The translations under genes were made by a program, and so were the position numbers. A DNA stretch of 53,413 nt from Pseudothermotoga sp. (GTDB lineage Bacteria; Thermotogota; Thermotogae; Thermotogales; DSM-5069): positions 1 through 53,413 of the forward strand of contig JANXCS010000010.1 in the NCBI GenBank assembly GCA_025060105.1, in the 5' to 3' direction. Positions 39,737 through 48,928 of this stretch are shown in pieces. Below the pieces are notes generated by a model. That model worked only from the letters and a program-made list of their open reading frames with translations, did not search any database and had not been told where the DNA came from. The first letter of the stretch is position 1, and the number at the start of each line of letters is the position of its first letter.

Positions 39737-42475
39737 TCACCATCCCATCAATTGCTTGCTCGCAGTGATGATGGACAAGATATCCCTCACTACAGGTAAA
39801 ATGTCGGGCAACTGCGCCAGAGGATTAGTTGGAACATAGACTACATCGCCCGGTGAGATCGTCGGGTTGGTTCCTCCACCTTTGCCTGTGATGATTCCAG
39901 ACAGATCACAGATGATCACTTCACCTTCTAGGCCACCTTTGAACAGGAATATCCTACTTGCCGATGCCGTTTGATTTAGACCGCCAGCCCGCATGATCGC
40001 ATCGAAGACCGTGGTGAATCTGTCTATCTTGACGATACTCGGATTCCTGACGTTACCAAGAACGTAAGCTATGTTCGTATCGATGGATGGAACGTAGATC
40101 AAATCGCCAGATTTGACTTTGATGTTCTGAACGGTGGAAAGGTCCGAAAGATCGTAGGTAGATTCGCTTTGACCGCGGCGCAGCACGACCTTGGTCTTCA
40201 TAGCCCAATCGCTCAACCCACCGGCACGACTGACGATCTCTATGAGTGTCGATTCGCCCTCCCGAAGCTCATACACGCCTGGTTTCGCCACCTCTCCGAG
40301 CACATACACATAGGGTTTTTCTTGCCATCTGACGAAAAGAAAATCTCCATCTTGGAGCAAAACGTTGGTGATCCGATCCAGATCGATGACCGTCTCTTTT
40401 CCCGACCTCAACAGCAAAATGTCCTTCTCTTTGAAGGTGCCACTTTCTTTGAAACCGCCCGCTTTCGCGATGACTTTCTCTATGGTTGGAGTTTCATCGG
40501 GATCGAAAACGAACTGGCCTGGTCTGCCCACGAAACCATCCACGTAAACTCGAATGGGCTTTTTGAGAGTGATCTCCACGATGTCTCCATCTTTCAGAGG
40601 AATCGGTGAGACCGTTGTTAACTGGAGAACTCTATTTTCTGAGCGTATCTTCAAAGATTGCAAATACTTGCTGTCTATCCTTCCAAACTTTGCGAGGGCC
40701 TTTTCCAGATCGATCTGCTCTTCATTCTCCAGCGTGACGTAACCGTACAGATCTCCCGTGAAATAAACTCTCCTCTCTGTGGTGAACCTGATGATGACGG
40801 TATCACCGATCTCAAGATCTATGTCTTTCTTCAAAAGGCTCACGGTGTCGACGAGCTTTTCTTCCCCTCGTCTCAGCAGAGAGAGCTTCTTTACGAAAGA
40901 GAAGTCTTGTACTCCGTACTTTTTCAACACTGTAGATAGGGTGAAGGGTTCTGAGCGTTCGAACGTCAATCTACCGTTCCGTGCAAGGTTATCGCCCACC
41001 ACGTACACGAACTGCTCTTTGAGCTTTTCAACGTAGACTGTCGCACCATCCTTTAAAGGTACATCTTCTTTCAGAATGACGCTCGGTGCGTAGATCTCTT
41101 CGCCAACCTTTATGAATTCGACTGAATCATCGCTCGTAAAACCTCCAGCTTTGGCCACGAGGGTTCTCAGACTGAAGGTTTCATTCTTCGAAAAACTGTA
41201 CAGACCAGGATTTTTCACGAATCCAAGTATGTACGCCCTCCTCGGCACATATTCCTCTATACGGATCACATCACCAGGCTTCACCAAAAAGTCCAGATTT
41301 TCGGATGAAAGTTCGATCTTTTCATTTTCTCTTTCTACAACGATTCTGTCGATGTTCTCGATGGTTCCTGCGAATCCTCCTGCCAGCGAGATCATCTTCC
41401 TCAGAGTGAACTTCTCCTTCGGTGATATTTCGTACGCCCCTGGATTTTTGACGTAACCAAAGATGTAAACTTCAGTTTCTTCAAATTTCTTCACTTCGAC
41501 GACGTCACCAACTTGAAGTTTCATGTCTACATCGTTATCCACATTCAATTCTGTGAAAACCACACCGTTTCTGCGAACGACCACTTTCTCCAGAAATTTC
41601 CTTTCGACCGAAAATCCACCAGCTTTGGCGATCAGATTCTTCAGCGTGATGTCTTCACCTTTACTGAAAACGTACATCCCAGGTTCAGCCACGGCACCCA
41701 TGATGTAGGCGAAGCGTTCCTCAATTTTGGCGACGTAGACTGTATCTCCCGGTTTCAACATTACGATGTTGTTGAACAAATCTTTTTCATTGATTTCTTG
41801 AATTGAATCTGAAACGATCAATATACGTCCAGCGCTGTCCTCGGTTATACCCCCCGCAGTGGATATGATGTCCAACAAGGTCATATTTTTCTTGAACGGA
41901 TAGACTCCAGGATTTTTCACAGCCCCGAGGATCTTGACAAAATCGCTGTAAAGTTTTCCAGGTAACACGATCTGATCGTTCTCTTTGAGTGTGGGATCTT
42001 CTTTCGGCACATCACCGAACAGCAAGGCAGACAAATCTAGGTTTTTAACGGTTCCTCCACGCACCAACTTTATACGGGTCAATTCAACTTCCGAAAGATT
42101 CACTGAAAGTAAAGCTAAAAGCTCTGAAACCTTCAGATCCTTCATTCCCATATCGACCACGCCGTTCACTATTCCCGACACGTAAACGTTCCTGGGTGCT
42201 ATGCGCAGCAGCGTCACAATGACGTTCGAATCTGAAACCTGCGTGGACAATTTCTGACGTAAAATCTTTACCAACTCATCGATTGTGAGACCTTCCACGC
42301 TCAATCTTCCAACTATCGGTAGAGCGATCTTCCCCTCTATATCCACCACACATTCTCTGGTGTAATCGGGAATGTTGAAAAGCTCAATCCGTAGAACGTC
42401 ACCCTTTCGGAGTGTGTAGCTGAACACGAAGGAAAACGATACGACCAAGCAAAGAACTAGGATGACTCTATGCAC
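39737..42475 (-). CDS. Polysaccharide export protein with about ten SLBB repeats
   Basis: The 912-residue exported protein starts with signal peptide MHRVILVLCLVVSFSFVFS and a Wza-type export domain (LRKGDVLRIELFNIPDYTRE...GLTIDELVKILRQKL, about 20-90). The rest is a chain of SLBB domains, each opening with a VYVxGxVxxPGxYxF-like phrase; I count ten: near VYVSGIV, KILGAVKNPGVY, YIMGAVAEPGMY, VYIFGYVKNPGAY, AYILGFVKNPGLY, VYVVGDN, VYFTGDLY, VYVDGFVGRPG, VYVLGEVAKPGVY and AYVLGNVRNPS. There is no lipobox Cys. GTG 42475 follows AAGGAGGGAACGAAAC. Wza usually has only a few SLBBs. It faces the kinase gene across a divergent promoter region. The local A+T looks higher than nearby. Confidence 0.88.
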   Translation of the reverse strand: MHRVILVLCLVVSFSFVFSYTLRKGDVLRIELFNIPDYTRECVVDIEGKIALPIVGRLSVEGLTIDELVKILRQKLSTQVSDSNVIVTLLRIAPRNVYVSGIVNGVVDMGMKDLKVSELLALLSVNLSEVELTRIKLVRGGTVKNLDLSALLFGDVPKEDPTLKENDQIVLPGKLYSDFVKILGAVKNPGVYPFKKNMTLLDIISTAGGITEDSAGRILIVSDSIQEINEKDLFNNIVMLKPGDTVYVAKIEERFAYIMGAVAEPGMYVFSKGEDITLKNLIAKAGGFSVERKFLEKVVVRRNGVVFTELNVDNDVDMKLQVGDVVEVKKFEETEVYIFGYVKNPGAYEISPKEKFTLRKMISLAGGFAGTIENIDRIVVERENEKIELSSENLDFLVKPGDVIRIEEYVPRRAYILGFVKNPGLYSFSKNETFSLRTLVAKAGGFTSDDSVEFIKVGEEIYAPSVILKEDVPLKDGATVYVEKLKEQFVYVVGDNLARNGRLTFERSEPFTLSTVLKKYGVQDFSFVKKLSLLRRGEEKLVDTVSLLKKDIDLEIGDTVIIRFTTERRVYFTGDLYGYVTLENEEQIDLEKALAKFGRIDSKYLQSLKIRSENRVLQLTTVSPIPLKDGDIVEITLKKPIRVYVDGFVGRPGQFVFDPDETPTIEKVIAKAGGFKESGTFKEKDILLLRSGKETVIDLDRITNVLLQDGDFLFVRWQEKPYVYVLGEVAKPGVYELREGESTLIEIVSRAGGLSDWAMKTKVVLRRGQSESTYDLSDLSTVQNIKVKSGDLIYVPSIDTNIAYVLGNVRNPSIVKIDRFTTVFDAIMRAGGLNQTASASRIFLFKGGLEGEVIICDLSGIITGKGGGTNPTISPGDVVYVPTNPLAQLPDILPVVRDILSIITASKQLMGW

Positions 42476-42499
42476 GTTTCGTTCCCTCCTTCTTTTTTG

Positions 42500-42505
42500 A
42501 TTATA
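42500..42505 (-). promoter_or_regulatory. -10 element for the SLBB export gene
   Basis: TATAAT on the minus strand, 25 bases before GTG 42475. The -35 position shows no good hexamer. It diverges from the promoter at 42538. Confidence 0.55.
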
Positions 42506-42537
42506 ACGGATCGAGACACTCTAAGGTATATTTAGGT

Positions 42538-42543
42538 TATAAT
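42538..42543 (+). promoter_or_regulatory. -10 element for the tyrosine kinase gene
   Basis: TATAAT about 43 bases before ATG 42586. A weak -35 candidate (GAGACA) lies near 42513. This 110-base gap holds both divergent promoters and nothing else recognisable. Confidence 0.55.
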
Positions 42544-42585
42544 CGACTTGAGGATCTAATTAAAAAGTAGGGGTGAATTTGAGCT

Positions 42586-44778
42586 ATGGACAGTACAGCA
42601 ACAGAGCTCACTTTGGAAGACATAATACGTATTTTTAAAAAGCGCGTCGGAATCTTTCTTCTCACAGTGTCGATCGCCATAGTCGCCACGTTATTGTACC
42701 TCTTTTTGGCCACTCCCATCTATGAAGCGAATGTCACCATCAAAATAAATCCGTCGTACGAGTCGAACGTTGCTGCGCTTTTCACTGGCACACAGATTTA
42801 CACCGGTAGGCCAGACATTTCGACGGAGATAGAAATAATCAAGAGCCGAACCGTCGTTGAAAGAGCTGTAGAGATCGTTGGTTTTCATGAATTTGTCCGC
42901 CATTCAAAGCGAGAAATAGACAAAGATCAACTCGTTCAAGCGATAATAAAGGGATGGGTGAAAGTTGCTCCGGTCAAGGATACCAGAATAGTTCGATTGA
43001 GCGTGCAACATCCAGATCCGAATCTGGCCACCAAATTGGCGAACGCAATCGCTACCGCTTACAACGACAGATTGAAAGAACTATCGCAGACTGAATACAC
43101 ACTGCGCAGAACTTTCATCGAGCAACAGTTACCGAAGGTTGAAGAAAGGCTCGTCCAGGAACAGGAGAAATTGAGACAGTTCAAGGAGAAAAATCAAATA
43201 TTCGTACTGTCTGAACAAGCAAAGAGTGTACTTTCGATGCTATCAAATTATGATTCTGAATACAACAAACTCAACCTGGAACTACAAGAAGTTTCCATGA
43301 AAATCAAAATCTTAAGAGACACACTCAGCAAAGTCGATCAGAAGATCATCAGTTCTGAAGTGATCACCTCTAATCCAGTGATAGAACAATTGAGGGCGAA
43401 ACTGGTGAATCTTCAAGTCGAGTTGTCCGGCTTGCTCCAAACTTACCCAGAAAGCGACAAACGCGTCGTAGCTCTGAGATCACAGATAGCTGAGACGGAA
43501 CTTTTGATGAAAAAAGAGGTGGAGAAAGTCGTTTCCAGTCAAACTCAAGTGATAAATCCGATGTACACACAAACACTCGCAGAGCTCATGGACAACGAGG
43601 GTCGTTACCAAATACTACAAGCAAGACTGAACGCGGTCAACCAACTCAGAAAAACGTACCAACAACGCGTTCAAACTCTCCCGAGAATAGAGCAAGAATT
43701 GGTTGAACTGGAAAGAAACCTCGCCGTTCATAGTCAGATATACACAACTTTACTACAAAAGTTTGAAGAGTCGCGCATAGCAGAAGCGGGTATAGCTGGA
43801 AATTCGCAGATAGTGGATTCCGCCATAGTACCCAAAACACCTGTAAAACCGAACAAGCGATTGACACTTGCGATCGGTGGCGCGCTTGGAGTTTTCGTTG
43901 GGATTTTACTGGTTTTCTTGATCGAATATCTCGACAAGACCCTGAAGGGAGAAGAAGAGATCAAGAGGATCCTCGGCAATCAAATACCTATTTTGGGGAG
44001 AATACCCAAACACGAATTGGAATCTGAAGGCGTTGAAGAATTAGTGGTTCTCAATTCGCCAACGTCTCCAATTTCAGAGGGTTTCAAACTCGCCTGTACT
44101 AACATTCAATTTTCTAAAGACGTTGCTCCGAAGATTTTAGTGATAACCAGCCCGGGACCGAAGGAAGGTAAAACGTTCACGGCTGTCAACATCGGAGCTT
44201 CGTTCGCACAGAGTGGGTTCAAGACCGCTCTGGTCGATCTCGACATGAGAAAACCTCGACTTGAAAAAGCTCTAGGTTTGGATGCGAGAAAAAAACTTGG
44301 TCTCACCAACTACTTGTTACAAGGTTCACCGCTCGAGGAGATCACGGTGAAATTTTCAAACAATTTGGACGTCATTCCAGTTGGTCCACTACCACCCAAC
44401 CCTACGGTACTCTTCACAAGTTCAAAGTTCATAGATCTAATGAAGTCGCTCTCTGAAAGGTACGATAAAGTGGTGATAGATCTTCCACCTATACTGGCAG
44501 CGGCGGACGCCCTCGTTGTTGGAAAATATACAGACGGGATCGTTTTGATCACGCGTGCCGGCATGACGAGCCGAGATTCTCTGAAAATAGCGTTTGAGAA
44601 CATCAAGGTGTCTGGAAACACTCTGTTGGGCATACTGATCAACGGTATCGACAAGATCTCTTCATCTTACTATTATTATTACTACTACTATTACAGCGAA
44701 GATGGAAAACGCGTCAGAAAAAGGGAAAAAAGAAAAGCGAAAGAAAAGAAACCACCTCTGATGCTCAAAAGACGCTGA
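42586..44778 (+). CDS. Wzc-type polysaccharide copolymerase/tyrosine autokinase
   Basis: BY-kinases control chain length and export of capsule or exopolysaccharide. The 730-residue protein has an N-terminal Wzz domain between two membrane helices (about 21-42 and 425-443) with a long coiled coil, a cytoplasmic GNVR-like linker, and a BY-kinase domain: Walker A SPGPKEGKT (ends near 530), Walker A' ALVDLDMRKPR and Walker B VVIDLPP. The C-terminus has nine consecutive Tyr (695-703, bases 44668-44694) as autophosphorylation cluster, then a basic tail. Start ATG 42586. Fused Wzz plus kinase is the Gram-negative layout. Confidence 0.92.
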   Translation: MDSTATELTLEDIIRIFKKRVGIFLLTVSIAIVATLLYLFLATPIYEANVTIKINPSYESNVAALFTGTQIYTGRPDISTEIEIIKSRTVVERAVEIVGFHEFVRHSKREIDKDQLVQAIIKGWVKVAPVKDTRIVRLSVQHPDPNLATKLANAIATAYNDRLKELSQTEYTLRRTFIEQQLPKVEERLVQEQEKLRQFKEKNQIFVLSEQAKSVLSMLSNYDSEYNKLNLELQEVSMKIKILRDTLSKVDQKIISSEVITSNPVIEQLRAKLVNLQVELSGLLQTYPESDKRVVALRSQIAETELLMKKEVEKVVSSQTQVINPMYTQTLAELMDNEGRYQILQARLNAVNQLRKTYQQRVQTLPRIEQELVELERNLAVHSQIYTTLLQKFEESRIAEAGIAGNSQIVDSAIVPKTPVKPNKRLTLAIGGALGVFVGILLVFLIEYLDKTLKGEEEIKRILGNQIPILGRIPKHELESEGVEELVVLNSPTSPISEGFKLACTNIQFSKDVAPKILVITSPGPKEGKTFTAVNIGASFAQSGFKTALVDLDMRKPRLEKALGLDARKKLGLTNYLLQGSPLEEITVKFSNNLDVIPVGPLPPNPTVLFTSSKFIDLMKSLSERYDKVVIDLPPILAAADALVVGKYTDGIVLITRAGMTSRDSLKIAFENIKVSGNTLLGILINGIDKISSSYYYYYYYYYSEDGKRVRKREKRKAKEKKPPLMLKRR

Positions 44779-44823
44779 ATGAACTGTTCAAAAATACGAA
44801 TAATCAGAAATAAACGGTGATTC

Positions 44824-45456
44824 ATGATGATAGACATTCATTCGCACATCCTTCCGAATTTGGACGATGGGTTTGAAAAGGAAGAACATCTCGACATGGC
44901 AGAGCGAGACTACCGTTCGGCAGGCTTTCAAAAGGTTTATCTGACTCCCCATCTCCATCATCCAAAATTTCCCAATGTGACGATCGAGAGGATATTGGAA
45001 AAGTATCAAAGAGTTTCCACAAAACACGGAGAATTCTTCGAAATAGGCTGTGAACTTTACCTGGGGGATTATCCTTTGAAATCGTTCCTCCCGTTGGGAC
45101 GCTTACCTTTCGTTTTGGTTGAATTACCCACCACCGTAAGCCCAACCTATTTGATGGACGCGATCTTTCAAATAGAGCTGAAAGGCTACAGTGTTGTGAT
45201 CGCACACGTGGAGAGGTACGAATATTTCTTTGAAAATTCTCTGGCTCGGAAGCTGAAAGACAGGGGTGTTTTCTTTCAAGTGAACGTTTTTTCCATCGAA
45301 AACAAAGACGACAATGCGATATACTACTTTAAAAAAGACATGATCGATTTCATCGCGAGCGATGCCCATTCTTTAGAAGATGTATCGAAATTGAAGAACG
45401 TCAATTGGAAAAAGTATGAAAAGATCCTCACAAGATCGTCCGATCTGCTGAAGTGA
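44824..45456 (+). CDS. CpsB/YwqE-type PHP tyrosine-protein phosphatase
   Basis: The 210-residue metallo-phosphatase has the PHP motifs DIHSHILPNLDDG, TPHLHH, ELYL, AHVERY and SDAHSL. CpsB-type enzymes dephosphorylate BY-kinases in Firmicutes, and this gene lies 45 bases after the kinase gene, so it most likely removes phosphate from the poly-Tyr tail. ATG 44824 or 44827. A Gram-positive-type phosphatase beside a Gram-negative-type kinase is notable. Its stop lies within the frame upstream of the next gene. Confidence 0.88.
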   Translation: MMIDIHSHILPNLDDGFEKEEHLDMAERDYRSAGFQKVYLTPHLHHPKFPNVTIERILEKYQRVSTKHGEFFEIGCELYLGDYPLKSFLPLGRLPFVLVELPTTVSPTYLMDAIFQIELKGYSVVIAHVERYEYFFENSLARKLKDRGVFFQVNVFSIENKDDNAIYYFKKDMIDFIASDAHSLEDVSKLKNVNWKKYEKILTRSSDLLK

Positions 45457-45482
45457 AATTCCACCATGCTGGGGGGTCGTTC

Positions 45483-46238
45483 ATGGTGCATCCAACGGCC
45501 AAGGTTGGAAGTGGGGTTCAGCTCGGTGAGAACGTTGTGATCGAACCCAACGTGGTCGTGGGGGATCGTGTGGTGATAGGTCACAACGTGGTGATCAGGG
45601 AAGGTACGATCATCGGCGATGGCTGCGTGATTTTCGACGGTTCCATTCTGGGTAAAAGGCCTTTCAGGTCTGCCGTGTCGGCCGTGACTGAAGAAAAACA
45701 GCTTCCACCGCTCTCTCTCGGTAAGAACGTCGTGGTGGGTGCGAACTGCGTTCTGTACAGGGGCAGTTTGCTGGAAGACAACGTCTTTGTGGGCGATCTG
45801 GTCGTGATCAGGGAAGAGGTCAGGGTGGGAGCGTACAGCGTCATAGGTAAAGGTGTCAGTGTGGAGAACAAGACCACGATCGGAAAGTACGTGAAGATAG
45901 AGACCAACGCCTACATCACCGCGTTCTCAACGATCGAAGATTACTGCTTCGTGGCACCGGAGGTGACCTTCACCAACGACAACTTCTTGGGGAGGACCGA
46001 AGAGAGGAAGAAGTACTTCAAAGGTCCCACCTTGAAGAAAGGTGCCAGGATCGGTGCCAATGCCACGATCTTGCCAGGGATCGTTATCGGTGAGGATGCC
46101 TTGGTCGCCGCTGGGGCTCTGGTCACCAAAGATGTACCGGCGAGAAAGATCGTCATGGGTGTACCTGCGAAGGTCGTGAGGGACGTTCCAGAGGAACAAC
46201 TTTTGGAAAGACAGAGCTTTTATCGTCCAGATGAATGA
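45483..46238 (+). CDS. Left-handed beta-helix (hexapeptide repeat) acyltransferase
   Basis: The 251-residue protein consists mainly of hexapeptide repeats ([LIV]-G-x4), for example VGSGVQLGENVVIEPNVVVG and later GARIGANATILPGIVIGEDA, giving a trimeric beta-helix. An insert (SILGKRPFRSAVSAVTEEKQ) and an NDNFLGR loop resemble sugar N- or O-acetyltransferases such as WbbJ/PglD-like enzymes and some UDP-sugar acyltransferases. The catalytic His and exact acceptor cannot be assigned. ATG 45483 follows GGGGGGTCGTTC. Context suggests surface glycan modification. Confidence 0.82.
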   Translation: MVHPTAKVGSGVQLGENVVIEPNVVVGDRVVIGHNVVIREGTIIGDGCVIFDGSILGKRPFRSAVSAVTEEKQLPPLSLGKNVVVGANCVLYRGSLLEDNVFVGDLVVIREEVRVGAYSVIGKGVSVENKTTIGKYVKIETNAYITAFSTIEDYCFVAPEVTFTNDNFLGRTEERKKYFKGPTLKKGARIGANATILPGIVIGEDALVAAGALVTKDVPARKIVMGVPAKVVRDVPEEQLLERQSFYRPDE

Positions 46239-46243
46239 TGAGC

Positions 46244-46264
46244 GGTCTCACCTTCGGTGAGATC
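46244..46264 (+). terminator. Possible hairpin at the his/acyltransferase junction
   Basis: GGTCTCACC (46244-46252), loop TTC, GGTGAGATC (46256-46264) form a 9-bp stem with one G-T pair. It overlaps the hisIE stop and is followed only by a weak T-run (TTT). It could act on both strands, but this is uncertain. Confidence 0.3.
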
Positions 46265-46850
46265 TTTCATGCCTGTCTTGAAGCTCTTCGATGATCTTGT
46301 CCCATTCAACGTTCTTCTCCACCATCAACACGGTTAAATGGTAGATCAAATCGGCCACCTCGCGAACGAAATGTTCTTCATCGTTCGATTTTGCAGCCAC
46401 GATCACCTCGATGGCCTCTTCACCGACCTTCTTCACTATCTCGTCCAGACCTTCTCTGAACAACTTCGCCGTGTAAGAGCTTTCAGGCGCTTTGGACTTT
46501 CTCTGCTGTACGATCCGAAGGAGTTTTTCAAGAAACTGAAGATCGTTCCTTCTTCCTTGGCCGTATATGGAACTGAAAAAACAGCTTCTGTTCCCCGTAT
46601 GGCACGCCACCTTTTCGAGCGGAAAATCTACAAGGTACAAAAGCGCATCTTTATCGCAATCTTCGAATATTTGCACCACGCGCATCGTGTTTCCAGACTC
46701 TTCACCTTTCTTCCAGATCTTTTGTCTCGATCTTGAATAAAAATGGGCAAAGCCTGTCTCTTTAGTCAAATTCAACGCTTCTTCGTCGGCGTAAGCGAGC
46801 ATCAAAACTTCTCCCGTGCGTGCCTCTTGAACCACCACAGGCCTCAGCAT
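46248..46850 (-). CDS. hisI: Bifunctional phosphoribosyl-AMP cyclohydrolase / phosphoribosyl-ATP pyrophosphatase
   Basis: HisIE does steps 2 and 3 of histidine synthesis. The N-terminal HisI half has [28 protein letters not shown] and the metal CHTGNRSCF; the C-terminal HisE half has [13 protein letters not shown] and [14 protein letters not shown], both standard. ATG 46850 lies in the end of hisF (7-base overlap) after GGAGGAAGGTGGATCG. The protein begins [20 protein letters not shown], so the usual 15-20-residue N-terminal stretch before 'vvQ...G.vLMlAy' is missing. Last gene of the operon. Confidence 0.94.
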   Translation of the reverse strand: MLRPVVVQEARTGEVLMLAYADEEALNLTKETGFAHFYSRSRQKIWKKGEESGNTMRVVQIFEDCDKDALLYLVDFPLEKVACHTGNRSCFFSSIYGQGRRNDLQFLEKLLRIVQQRKSKAPESSYTAKLFREGLDEIVKKVGEEAIEVIVAAKSNDEEHFVREVADLIYHLTVLMVEKNVEWDKIIEELQDRHERSHRR

Positions 46851-47617
46851 GTCGATCCACCTTCCTCCAACCTGATCGGTACACCTTTCGACAGGAGATA
46901 TCTCTTCAGCTGGATCACGTTCATCTCCGAAAAATGAAAGATCGAGGCAGCCAAGGCGGCGTCCGCACCGGCTTCGAAGGCTTGAAGGAAATGTTCTTCC
47001 CTACCCGCACCACCTGAGGCGATGATGGGAATTTTCAAAACTTTTCTCGCCTGAGAAATCATCTCGATATCGAACCCTCCCTTAGTGCCGTCTTTATCGA
47101 TGCTTGTGAGCAGAACTTCACCTGCACCGAAATCTTGCACCAAAGAGAGCCAATCTTGCAGTCTCATCATGGTCCGCTTTTTCCCAGAAAGGACGAACAC
47201 TTCAAAACCGATTTCGGTCCTCTTCGCATCGACAGCAACCACCACGGCTTGGGAGCCGAACTTCGAAGCGATCTTCTCTATGAGTTTTGGATTTTCAACC
47301 GCTGAAGTGTTGATGCTCACCTTGTCCGCACCAGCGTAGATCAACTCGCTGGCCGTTTCGATGTCTCTCACACCTCCACCGATCGTGAAAGGAACATCGA
47401 TCTTTTCAGCCACTCTCTTGGCGACCTCGATCATCGTCCTTCGAGATTCCAACGATGCGGAAATGTCCAGAAAAACAAGTTCGTCCACACACTCTTGACA
47501 GTACTTTTCAGCCAACTTCACCGGATCGCCACCGTAGATCAAATTTTCGAACCGTTTACCTTTCACCACCACTCCATCCTTCACATCCAAACACGCGATG
47601 ATCCTTTTAGCGAGCAT
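46844..47617 (-). CDS. hisF: Imidazole glycerol phosphate synthase cyclase subunit
   Basis: A 257-residue (beta/alpha)8 barrel. The catalytic Asp appear in [12 protein letters not shown] (near residue 11) and VAVDAKR (near residue 130). Phosphate-binding GGGVRD and ASGGAG are present. It works with HisH, which supplies ammonia. ATG 47617 overlaps the end of hisA by 11 bases. Confidence 0.97.
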   Translation of the reverse strand: MLAKRIIACLDVKDGVVVKGKRFENLIYGGDPVKLAEKYCQECVDELVFLDISASLESRRTMIEVAKRVAEKIDVPFTIGGGVRDIETASELIYAGADKVSINTSAVENPKLIEKIASKFGSQAVVVAVDAKRTEIGFEVFVLSGKKRTMMRLQDWLSLVQDFGAGEVLLTSIDKDGTKGGFDIEMISQARKVLKIPIIASGGAGREEHFLQAFEAGADAALAASIFHFSEMNVIQLKRYLLSKGVPIRLEEGGSTC

Positions 47618-48332
47618 AACTTTTCATCTCCTCTAAGCTGATCCTTCCTTCGTAGAACGCTCTTCCCACGATGACACCTTCGATCGTTGGTGTTTCCCTG
47701 CAGAACTTTTCGATACGCTTCAGATCCTCCACCGAACCGATCCCACCGGCTATGTAGATCTTCAAACCTGAACTTGCCAGCTGTTTGGTCGATTCCAAAC
47801 TCCTTCCAGCGAGCGTGCCGTCGAGATCGACATCGGTGTGTATCAGTTCTTTCAAACCGAAACTCTTCAGCTTTTTCAGAAGCTGTACAACATCGATCCT
47901 CACACATTCCAGCCAACCTTTCGTTCTCACACCGAGCGAGGAAGTGTCCAAAGACAGAACCACCTCTATTCCGAGTGCCGTGAGCTTTGGAACGAGTTTT
48001 GGCTCTCTCAATAAGAGGGTGGAAAAGATCTGTCTTTTGAAACCAAGCTCTGAAAGCTTTCTTGCAACATCTATGTTCCTCAAACCTCCTCCGATCTGAA
48101 CGAACCTCGCCAAGCCGAGTTCAGCGATCCGTTTCAAGATCACTTCGTTCTGATTCGATTCGTCGATCGCTCTGGAAAGATCGATCAAATGCACCAATGT
48201 GAAGCCTTCATCCACGAACCGTTTCAACAGCTCCACAGGTTCAAAACCATAAACGTGGCAGCTTTCTTTGTTGCCCCTTTCGAGCCTCACCACGCGCCCC
48301 CTGTAGAGATCTATGGCTGGCACAACGCGCAC
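47607..48332 (-). CDS. hisA: ProFAR isomerase
   Basis: A 241-residue barrel related to His[19 protein letters not shown] contains the first catalytic Asp; the second is in [20 protein letters not shown] and [11 protein letters not shown] bind the phosphates. GTG 48332 follows AGGCTGATCGA and overlaps hisH by 22 bases. Confidence 0.96.
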   Translation of the reverse strand: MRVVPAIDLYRGRVVRLERGNKESCHVYGFEPVELLKRFVDEGFTLVHLIDLSRAIDESNQNEVILKRIAELGLARFVQIGGGLRNIDVARKLSELGFKRQIFSTLLLREPKLVPKLTALGIEVVLSLDTSSLGVRTKGWLECVRIDVVQLLKKLKSFGLKELIHTDVDLDGTLAGRSLESTKQLASSGLKIYIAGGIGSVEDLKRIEKFCRETPTIEGVIVGRAFYEGRISLEEMKSYAR

Positions 48333-48928
48333 TCGATCAGCCTCCTCAAAAACGTCCTGCCGACCGTGTGGCTCTTTTCTGGGTGGAACTGAACGCCGAT
48401 GAGTCTTTCATCCATCACCACGGCGGGGAAAACTTCCCCATCGTACTCGCAAGTTCCAACGATCAACCTTTCCTCACAAACGGCCCTGTAGGAATGTACA
48501 AAGTAAAAGTATTTCCCATCCATGTCTTTGAACCGCTCGAGATTGAATCGAACCGTGTTCCAGCCCATGTGTGGTAACAGCGTCGAGCTGAGCTTCACCA
48601 CTCGACCCTTCAAAAGGCCCAAACCTTTCATTCTGGTGGGACTTTCTTCACTCTCTTCGAAGAAAAGTTGCATGCCCAAACAAACGCCCACGATGGTCGC
48701 TCCGAGGTGATAGTTTTTGAAGATGAACCGATCCATCTTGCTTTCCACCAAGTTCTTCATGGCCTGTTCGAAATGACCAACCCCAGGTAGGAAGATGATT
48801 CTGTAGGTCTTATCGATCGGTTTTTCCAACAGCTCGAGCTCGAAGTTCAACTCGCCTTGGAGTTTTTTTAGAGCCCTGTAGAGGTTCATGATGTTTCCAG
48901 GCACACACGAAACGACGGCGACGTTCAA
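48311..48928 (-). CDS. hisH: Imidazole glycerol phosphate synthase glutaminase subunit
   Basis: Class I glutamine amidotransferase. The protein starts LNVAVVSCVPGNIMNLYRAL, has the nucleophile Cys in GVCLGMQLFFE and the His-Glu pair in QFHPEKS. TTG 48928 after AAGGGGATGATAGA overlaps the hisB stop (TTGA). The longer frame from 49009 lies inside hisB and is not needed. Length 205 residues, typical. Confidence 0.95.
   Translation of the reverse strand: MNVAVVSCVPGNIMNLYRALKKLQGELNFELELLEKPIDKTYRIIFLPGVGHFEQAMKNLVESKMDRFIFKNYHLGATIVGVCLGMQLFFEESEESPTRMKGLGLLKGRVVKLSSTLLPHMGWNTVRFNLERFKDMDGKYFYFVHSYRAVCEERLIVGTCEYDGEVFPAVVMDERLIGVQFHPEKSHTVGRTFLRRLIECALCQP

Noticed and set aside
44668-44694. Poly-Tyr run as a sequencing or assembly artefact
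   Set aside because: The frame continues intact, the codons are mixed, and poly-Tyr tails are known in BY-kinases.
39737-46238. Mobile or genomic island for the polysaccharide cluster
   Set aside because: The kinase and SLBB genes look A+T-richer, but there is no integrase, insertion sequence, tRNA attachment site or flanking direct repeat; only a composition plot could revive this.
46244-46264. Strong bidirectional terminator at the his operon end
   Set aside because: The hairpin overlaps the hisIE stop and has no proper U-run on either strand, so it is listed only as a low-confidence hairpin.
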